Source: Myxococcales bacterium UBA1660
GTDB taxonomy: Bacteria; Myxococcota_A; Polyangia; Polyangiales; Houyiibacteriaceae
Length of the DNA: 42,081 nt
Assembly (NCBI GenBank): GCA_002320815.1
Contig: DCLA01000021.1
Coordinates: 54,857-96,937 of the forward strand
Direction: 5' to 3'
In this document: positions 37,609 to 42,081 of the stretch, piece after piece
Numbering within the stretch: position 1 is the first letter of the stretch
Layout of the letters: each line of letters begins with the position of its first letter
The notes under the pieces: generated by a model
The model's database searches: none
What the model saw: only the letters and a program-made list of their open reading frames with translations
Told to the model about the DNA's origin: nothing
Program-made: the position numbers and the translations under genes

Positions 37609-38828
37609 GCGGCGACGAGCTGGAGCGCTTCGGGCGCGAGGTGGCGGCGCTCCAAGACGAGGCCCTCGCCGAGCGCGACGACCTGCGCGCCGTCCGCTCG
37701 CGCCTGCTGCGGACCCCGGAGCCGCGTTGCCGTCGCTGGGTCTGGGCACCCGCGCTGGGCCTGGCGGCCGCTGCGCTCGCGGCGCTCTTCGTGTCATCGG
37801 GCGCACCCGAGCCGCCCGCGCCCCTGGCCTTCACCCTGCCGGGCGGCGCCGCCGGGACCAGCGGCACCTACCTGCGGGCCACCGAGCCCGAGCGCATCGC
37901 CTTCTCCGACGGCAGCGCGCTGGAGCTCGCGGCGGGATCCGACTTGCGCGTCGCCGCCGTCGACGAGCACGGCGCGCGCCTCGACCTGCAGCGCGGCCGG
38001 GTGCGCCTGGCCGTGGTCCATCGCGACGCCGCGACCTCCTGGGCCGTCCACGCCGGGCCCTACGTGGTCCACGTGGTGGGGACCCGCTTCGCCGTCGACT
38101 GGGACCCGGACACCGGCGCCTTCGCGCTGCGGATGGAGGAGGGCGAGGTGCGCCTCGAGGGGCCCGAGGGCGTGACCTCGGTGCGCGGCGGCGAGACCGT
38201 GGAGGCGACGCTGGCCGCCGAGCCCACTGCGCACCTGGACCCGGCATCGCTGGAGCTCGACGTGCCCGAGGTCGCGTCGGCGGCCGCGGTGCCCGCAGCG
38301 GACTCCCCGCGCCCTCGCCGGGCGGCCCGCCTCGACTGGCGCCGGCTGGCGCGCGAGGGGCGCCACCGGGAAGCCCTCGACGCCGTCGCCTGGGAGCGGG
38401 TCCTGGCCCGGGGCGACGCCGCCGACCTGGTGCTCCTCGGCGACGCCGCCCGCTTCGCCGGGCAGAGCGAGCGGGCCACCGCGGCCTACCAGGCGGTCCG
38501 GACCCGCTTCCCCACCGACGGTCGCGCCGCGCAGGCGGCGTTCTTCCTGGGGCGCCTGGCCCTGGCCCGGCAGCAGCCCCGGGTCGCCGCCGCCCACTTC
38601 GGCGCGGCCGCCGCCGAGGACCCGGCGGGCCCCTTCGCGGCCCTGGCCCTCGGGCGTCGCATCGAGGCCCTCCACGCCGCGGGCGAGGCTGGCGAAGCCC
38701 GCGTGGCTGGGGAAGACTACCTGCGCCGCTGGCCCGAGGGAGCCCACGCCGCCATCGCGCGGCGGGTGACCGGCCAGGGAGGAGACGAGCATCGTTGGGT
38801 CGGGGAGGCGAACGCGGAAGAGCGCTGA
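37605..38828 (+). CDS. FecR-domain / TPR anti-sigma-like protein
   Basis: 407 residues from GTG 37605. A short cytoplasmic N-terminus (SGDELERFGREVAALQDEAL) is followed by one membrane helix (WAPALGLAAAALAALFV). The periplasmic FecR domain (about 80-200) has IAFSDGSALELAAGSDLRVA, GARLDLQRGRVRLAVVHRD, and YVVHVVGTRFAVDW. A Pro/Ala linker leads to C-terminal TPR-like helices (DLVLLGDAARFAGQSERATAAYQAVRTRFP, AAFFLGRLALARQQPRVAAAHFG). It probably holds the sigma factor at the membrane and senses an envelope signal. It overlaps the next gene by 34 bp. Confidence 0.9.
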   Translation: MSGDELERFGREVAALQDEALAERDDLRAVRSRLLRTPEPRCRRWVWAPALGLAAAALAALFVSSGAPEPPAPLAFTLPGGAAGTSGTYLRATEPERIAFSDGSALELAAGSDLRVAAVDEHGARLDLQRGRVRLAVVHRDAATSWAVHAGPYVVHVVGTRFAVDWDPDTGAFALRMEEGEVRLEGPEGVTSVRGGETVEATLAAEPTAHLDPASLELDVPEVASAAAVPAADSPRPRRAARLDWRRLAREGRHREALDAVAWERVLARGDAADLVLLGDAARFAGQSERATAAYQAVRTRFPTDGRAAQAAFFLGRLALARQQPRVAAAHFGAAAAEDPAGPFAALALGRRIEALHAAGEAGEARVAGEDYLRRWPEGAHAAIARRVTGQGGDEHRWVGEANAEER

Positions 38829-39742
38829 GGTGGGGGGGGCTCCTCGCCGTCGTCGGCCTCGGTCTCGCCGGGGTCGCGCCGGCGCGGGCGGACGCCTCGC
38901 GCGTGGTGCTCTTCTACGGCGACCCCGGGCCCTTCGCCGAGCTCCTGGCCGCGGAGCTCGCGCTGGTGGAGGGCGAGCTGCGGCCCGGGCCCATCCCCGC
39001 GCCCCGCGACGGCCTCGAGGCCCAGGCGCTGCGCGCCGAGCTGGACGCCTTCGCGGTCATCCGAGCGCTGCCGGCGGAGATCGTCCTCTGGGTCCCCGGG
39101 GCCGAGGGCCAGCTCCGGGAGCTGCGCCTGCGGCCCCACGACGATCCAGGCATGGCCCCGCTCATCCTGGCGGAGACCATCCGCGCCGCCCCCGAGTGGC
39201 GCACCCCCTCGCTGCCGCCGCGGGTGGCCGAGCCCGTCTGGGTCCGCCCGCCCCCGCGCCTGGCGCGACCCGACCCGCCGGCGCCCCGACGGGACGACCA
39301 GCGGCCCGCCGTCGCGCCGCCGCGCTGGCGTCTCGGCCTCGGCGTCGCCGGCGCCTGGCAGTCCAGCGAGCCCTTCGCCCCCGGCGCCACGCTCCGCGCC
39401 GCACTGCGGCTCCACCCCGCGTTGGAGCTCGGCGCCTGGGCCCTCGCGACCGGCACCCCGGCCGGCGCCGTCGTCGTCCGGGTGCGTTTGCCGGTGGGCC
39501 CGGCGGACCTCGGCCTCGAGGCCGGCCCCGCGCTCTGGTGGCTCCCCGACCGCACCGACAACCCCACCGCGAGCCTCCGGCTGGTCCCCGCCTGGACCGC
39601 GGGCCTCGGCGTAGTCCTCCCGGTGCACCGCTGGCTCGCCCTGGAAGCCCACGCCTCGCTCCTGCGCCGCGGCCCCCGCAGCGACCGCCCCGACGCCCGC
39701 AACGCCCTCCTGCTCACCACCGGCCTCGCCCTCCGCTTGTAG
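38795..39742 (+). CDS. Outer-membrane beta-barrel-like protein of the ECF/FecR module
   Basis: 315 residues from TTG 38795, chosen because it follows a GGGAGGAGA site and yields a signal peptide (RWGGLLAVVGLGLAGVAPARADA). The N-terminal domain (SRVVLFYGDPGPFAELLAAELALVEGEL) leads into a Pro/Arg-rich linker. The C-terminal half alternates short amphipathic strands (WRLGLGVAGAWQSS, ALELGAWALATGTP, GLEAGPALWWLPD, LLLTTGLALRL), as in a small outer-membrane barrel. No family name known to me. Third gene of the sigma-FecR unit, so its function should be tied to the signal sensed or to the response. Confidence 0.65.
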   Translation: MGRGGERGRALRWGGLLAVVGLGLAGVAPARADASRVVLFYGDPGPFAELLAAELALVEGELRPGPIPAPRDGLEAQALRAELDAFAVIRALPAEIVLWVPGAEGQLRELRLRPHDDPGMAPLILAETIRAAPEWRTPSLPPRVAEPVWVRPPPRLARPDPPAPRRDDQRPAVAPPRWRLGLGVAGAWQSSEPFAPGATLRAALRLHPALELGAWALATGTPAGAVVVRVRLPVGPADLGLEAGPALWWLPDRTDNPTASLRLVPAWTAGLGVVLPVHRWLALEAHASLLRRGPRSDRPDARNALLLTTGLALRL

Positions 39743-39765
39743 CGGGTCGGGCCCGCGGAGCGGGA

Positions 39766-40203
39766 ATGCCGCGCGGTGCCGGAGCCGTCTCCTCGTGCAT
39801 GGATGAGCGTGGGGCCCGCGGCGGGTCGTCGTCGGGGCGCCGGCCGCGCGTCGTGACATGGAAGGACAAGGCGCTCTCCGCCGCCCTGATCGGGTTTCTC
39901 CCGACGGTGATCACCGGTGGCCTGACCGCGCTGCTCCGCGAGCCGGCCGCCTACCACGGCATGGTCGACGGCCAGTGCGTCCGGGTCTTCGGTTCCGGGG
40001 CGTCGCGCCTCCTCCTCGGGCCCCTCGCCTTCGGACTTCCGGGCGGCTACGTATCGCCCACGGTCGCGTTCGCCGTGGCGGCGGTCCTCCTGGCGATGTT
40101 CGCCGTGGGCGGCGCAGCCGAGGGCGGGGCCCAAATGCTGGTGCCCGTCGCCCTGTGCGTTTGGCTCCTTCTGGGGATGCTGGCCCTCATGGCGGCGTAC
40201 TGA
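39766..40203 (+). CDS. Small membrane protein, paralogue of the next gene
   Basis: 145 residues from ATG 39766 (GGAG 5 bp upstream; ATG 39799 is an alternative). The N-terminus is basic and there are three to four hydrophobic helices (LIGFLPTVITGGLTALL, SRLLLGPLAFGLPGGYVS, TVAFAVAAVLLAMFAVG, MLVPVALCVWLLLGMLALMA). The stretch LLREPAAYHGMVDGQCVRVF..SRLLLGPLAFGLP is matched in the next gene by LLLEVSAYERIFLSGRACTEVF..RTLLGPLAWGLP, so the two arose by duplication. Function unknown. The next gene starts immediately after its stop. Confidence 0.65.
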   Translation: MPRGAGAVSSCMDERGARGGSSSGRRPRVVTWKDKALSAALIGFLPTVITGGLTALLREPAAYHGMVDGQCVRVFGSGASRLLLGPLAFGLPGGYVSPTVAFAVAAVLLAMFAVGGAAEGGAQMLVPVALCVWLLLGMLALMAAY

Positions 40204-40923
40204 GTGGCGGGGGCAGGGGAGACGCCCGCACCTCGCTGGGACCTGCTCTGGCTCCTCGCCTGCCCACCGCTGGTCCTCGTGGGAACGCTGGCCTCGTTGC
40301 TCCTCGAGGTGTCCGCCTACGAGCGCATTTTCCTCTCCGGCCGGGCGTGCACCGAGGTCTTCGACGATGGGCTCGGTGCGCGCACTCTGCTGGGTCCCCT
40401 CGCGTGGGGCCTGCCCATCGATGCCGTGCCGGCGTTCTCACCGCCGGTGATGCTCTCCCTGACGGCGCTCTGCGTCACGCTCGTCACCGCGGGCGGCGTG
40501 GCCGGCGGCCGGCATCGACGGGTCGCGTGGGTCGGCGTCGGCCTCTGGTTCCTCACGGGGTTCGCCTCGCACTTCCTCACAGGCTTCGTCGAGCCATTGG
40601 CAGAGCAGGCGCGCTTCGTAGGGCCCGAACTCTCCCCTGAGACGCTCTCGACCCCGGCGGACCTTCCACCTGCGGCCGAGCACCCGGTGGAGCGTGGGGA
40701 CAGCGACCCAGGGGAGAGCGCTCGGCGAGAAGGCGAACTCGTCTCGGGTGATGCGCCAAGGACCCAGCACGAACTCCATGAGGACCCGGCCGCCGTTCGG
40801 CTCCCGGTGGACCTGGTAGGCGACCGATCCCCCCGCGAGGACCAACCAGAGCGAAGGAAGGGTAGCGAAGGCGAGCAGCAGCAGCTTCTGCCCCCAAGGG
40901 ACGTCGGCGAGGGCCGCGCCTAG
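40204..40923 (+). CDS. Membrane protein with long read-through tail, antisense to 40438-41058
   Basis: 239 residues from GTG 40204, directly after the previous stop. Residues 1-130 are the paralogous membrane domain (LLWLLACPPLVLVGTLASLLL, RTLLGPLAWGLPI, VMLSLTALCVTLVTAGG, WVGVGLWFLTGFASHFL). After about residue 130 the protein becomes hydrophilic and unlike a membrane protein (ELSPETLSTPADLPP, RKGSEGEQQQLLPPRD). That part is exactly the reverse of the core of the minus-strand gene at 40438-41058. The likely history is loss of the original stop and read-through into the antisense strand. Confidence 0.55.
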   Translation: MAGAGETPAPRWDLLWLLACPPLVLVGTLASLLLEVSAYERIFLSGRACTEVFDDGLGARTLLGPLAWGLPIDAVPAFSPPVMLSLTALCVTLVTAGGVAGGRHRRVAWVGVGLWFLTGFASHFLTGFVEPLAEQARFVGPELSPETLSTPADLPPAAEHPVERGDSDPGESARREGELVSGDAPRTQHELHEDPAAVRLPVDLVGDRSPREDQPERRKGSEGEQQQLLPPRDVGEGRA

Positions 40924-41058
40924 GAGGAGACGGACCTGCAGAGGGACTCCGACCGAGCACGCGAGCGTCCGGCCCACCGTGGACCAGCCGGTGCCGACCC
41001 GCAGTCGGCCGATCACTGGCCCAAGGGGCGCGGGGGGAGGTGCCGCTGCGGCGCTCAC
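40438..41058 (-). CDS. Membrane-associated protein, unknown, antisense to 40204-40923
   Basis: 206 residues from GTG 41058, overlapping the upstream gene's stop (GTGA). It has one or two hydrophobic helices (QKLLLLAFATLPSLWLVLAGG), then a conserved-looking cytoplasmic part: VAYQVHREPNGGRVLMEFVLG, WRITRDEFAFSPSALPWVAVPT, HRVLGRRWKVRRGRERLRGEFGPYEARLLCQWLDEACEEV. This resembles small PH-like/DUF304-style domains, but I cannot assign a family. The last 45 residues or so are charged and low-complexity and lie opposite a membrane helix of the plus-strand gene, so they may be a read-through extension. Confidence 0.55.
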   Translation of the reverse strand: MSAAAAPPPAPLGPVIGRLRVGTGWSTVGRTLACSVGVPLQVRLLLGAALADVPWGQKLLLLAFATLPSLWLVLAGGSVAYQVHREPNGGRVLMEFVLGPWRITRDEFAFSPSALPWVAVPTLHRVLGRRWKVRRGRERLRGEFGPYEARLLCQWLDEACEEVRGEPREEPEADADPRDPSMPAAGHAARGDERDAERRQGEHHRR

Positions 41059-41480
41059 CTGGGATCCCCCAGGGGGAGGACGAGGCGGCGCGGCCCGGCG
41101 CCGGGGGCACCCTCGGCGACGTCTGCGCCGGTGTGCGCGTCCAGGGCGGCGAGCTCGGAGCCCACCGCGCCGTAGGCCAGCGCTTCCTCGAGCACGGGCG
41201 GGGACGTGCGGGTGGGATCGCTGGCGAAGAGCAGGGTCTCGGCGAGCTTCACCGGCCGCGCGGCGGGGGCGGCCCCGTCGTACCAGCTGGGGGGAAGCGG
41301 GGGCGCGATCCGCTCGATGGCTCGAAGCTCCGCCTCGAGGTCGTCGATCCTTCGGAGCCATCGGGCGCGTCGGTGTCGCGCGGTCGCGAGCACGGCGGCG
41401 ACGAGCGCGAGCAGCGCGACCGTGGCGACGACTCCGGCGATCAGGGCTCGACGCGTGCGGCGGGGGTGGGAGGCAGGCAT
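41055..41480 (-). CDS. Single-pass membrane protein, unknown function
   Basis: 141 residues from ATG 41480. A basic N-terminus (ASHPRRTRR) and one membrane helix (ALIAGVVATVALLALVAAVLATA) lead to a short coiled region (RWLRRIDDLEAELRAIERIAPPLPPSWYDGA) and a soluble tail (KLAETLLFASDPTRTSPPVLEEALAYG). An in-frame extension to 41618 is low-complexity and rejected. It overlaps the following minus-strand gene by 4 bp, so the two form an operon. Confidence 0.6.
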   Translation of the reverse strand: MPASHPRRTRRALIAGVVATVALLALVAAVLATARHRRARWLRRIDDLEAELRAIERIAPPLPPSWYDGAAPAARPVKLAETLLFASDPTRTSPPVLEEALAYGAVGSELAALDAHTGADVAEGAPGAGPRRLVLPLGDPR

Positions 41481-41927
41481 GGCGGCGCGCCTGAGCAGGG
41501 GGCGTGCCAAGCCGGGAAGGTAGGCAGGGGCGGTCGTCGAAGCACCGACCCGAGCTCCCTCCCCGGTGCAAGATCCCGCGGACGTGCGGCATGGCGCAGC
41601 GTTCGGCCCAAACCCCAATGTGTTGGCTTGCGTGCCGAGATGCCCCCAATCGGATGAACTACAGGAGTCTCATACGTCGGTTCCCGAGCCGGACGCCTCC
41701 GGGGAAGCCTCGAGGCCAGATGGGGGCAGGCTGGACCTCGACATCCGAGATCTCGCCGCTGCGGGGAGCGACGCGGATTTGGCCGGGCCCCAAACGCTAG
41801 GGGTCGATGGAGCCGGCAGGGTGTTCAGTGGTCCGCATGTCGGCGGCGCGATAGGGTTTGGGGCGGTGGATGGCCAGATGGGGTCACCGGTTGGTCCAAC
41901 CCCGGCAACTTTTCGAGGGACGAGGCA
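41481..41927. other. 447-bp stretch without a convincing gene; GC declines to the right
   Basis: Open frames exist on both strands (for example plus 41566-41931, Gly/Asp-rich, ending in a TTGA overlap with the edge gene) but none has a recognisable domain, credible start site or membrane/signal feature. GC by my counts drops from about 78% at 41461-41520 to about 62-65% at 41581-41700. No tRNA, inverted terminal repeat or attachment-site duplication is seen. Confidence 0.5.
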
Positions 41928-42081
41928 TTGAGCGAACCGATCCTGCATCAAAGAGAGGCATGGGCTTTCGTCGAGTCCATTACTCGACCAAAAACGAGAC
42001 TTCTGGTCGAAGTGGCCCTCGCCAATGCTTTATCCCACGTGATGCGATCCGAGAGGTCTAGCAGCCCGTTGAAGTACCCGC
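41928..42081 (+). CDS. Unidentified low-GC gene, truncated at the right edge
   Basis: 51 codons visible. TTG 41928 is preceded at 7 bp by GAGGGA, a fair ribosome-binding site. The peptide starts LSEPILHQREAWAFVESITRP, is followed by KTRLLVEVALANALSHVMRS, and runs open to the window end. It uses codons rare elsewhere here (TTA, AAA, AGA, AGG, ACT, CTT), and GC is about 54% by my count against more than 70% in neighbouring genes. The helical, Leu/Ala-patterned text reads like real protein. Identity unknown; it may be the first gene of a horizontally acquired segment. Confidence 0.45.
   Translation, partial: MSEPILHQREAWAFVESITRPKTRLLVEVALANALSHVMRSERSSSPLKYP

Noticed and set aside
41566..41931. 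Plus-strand frame of 121 codons before the edge gene
   Set aside because: Its stop overlaps the edge gene's TTG as in a real operon, but the product is Gly/Asp/Pro-rich with no recognisable fold, and the start lacks a ribosome-binding site. Kept only as a possibility.
41984..42010. TCGACCA / TGGTCGA 7-bp inverted repeat near the right edge, possible insertion-element end or operator
   Set aside because: Lies inside the probable edge coding frame, has no duplicated flank, and is short enough to be chance.

Overview
The window reads as chromosomal DNA of a myxobacterium (Myxococcota, most likely the Polyangia/Sandaracinaceae side). The evidence is the very high GC, a Hanks-type Ser/Thr kinase, many Asp/Ala/Gly-rich lipoproteins, Cys-rich DUF4215-type repeats ending in a MYXO-CTERM-like tail, an ECF/FecR module and PEGA/AgmX-like proteins. 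This placement is inferred; no rRNA or tRNA gene is present. Genes are tightly packed, often with ATGA or GTGA stop/start overlaps.

Layout. 1-6.9 kb, plus strand: a 5'-truncated kinase with PPC-like C-terminal domains, a beta-propeller protein, queA-tgt (queuosine), a zinc MDR dehydrogenase and a PPC-like lipoprotein. 7.0-10.5 kb: purH, purD and a TsaC/Sua5-family gene. 10.5-17.8 kb: a small membrane-protein gene diverges from a four-gene operon of DUF4856 lipoprotein, imelysin, HTTM/vitamin-K-carboxylase-like membrane protein and FecA-like TonB receptor, preceded by an AT-rich region with a Fur-box-like site. This is the most system-like cassette here. 17.8-20.7 kb: DUF1015 protein and a soluble histidine kinase. 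20.7-23.2 kb: secreted proteins of unknown function.

23.1-33.1 kb is mostly minus strand. It holds a signal-peptidase-I-like protein lacking both catalytic residues, ThiE/TenI-like, a small TPR lipoprotein, thiG, a plus-strand lipoprotein, a PEGA protein, thiS, a NamZ-type DUF1343 enzyme, pyrB, pyrR, a CxxxY-type ccmE, msrB and the F0 genes atpZ-atpI-atpB-atpE. A tandem repeat and hairpin lie between atpB and atpE. 33.2-36.8 kb: hemL and a nidogen/DUF4215/MYXO-CTERM surface protein. 36.9-39.7 kb: ECF sigma factor, FecR-TPR protein and an outer-membrane-like protein. 39.7-41.5 kb: two paralogous small membrane proteins, the second overlapping an antisense two-gene operon tail to tail by 486 bp. 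At the right edge GC falls to about 54% and a truncated gene begins, possibly the border of a transferred segment.

Across the window many first-of-transcript genes share one layout: TTGnnn, 17-18 bp, a -10-like hexamer, then the start codon only 6-10 bp later. This implies widespread leaderless or near-leaderless transcription and fixes several start codons.
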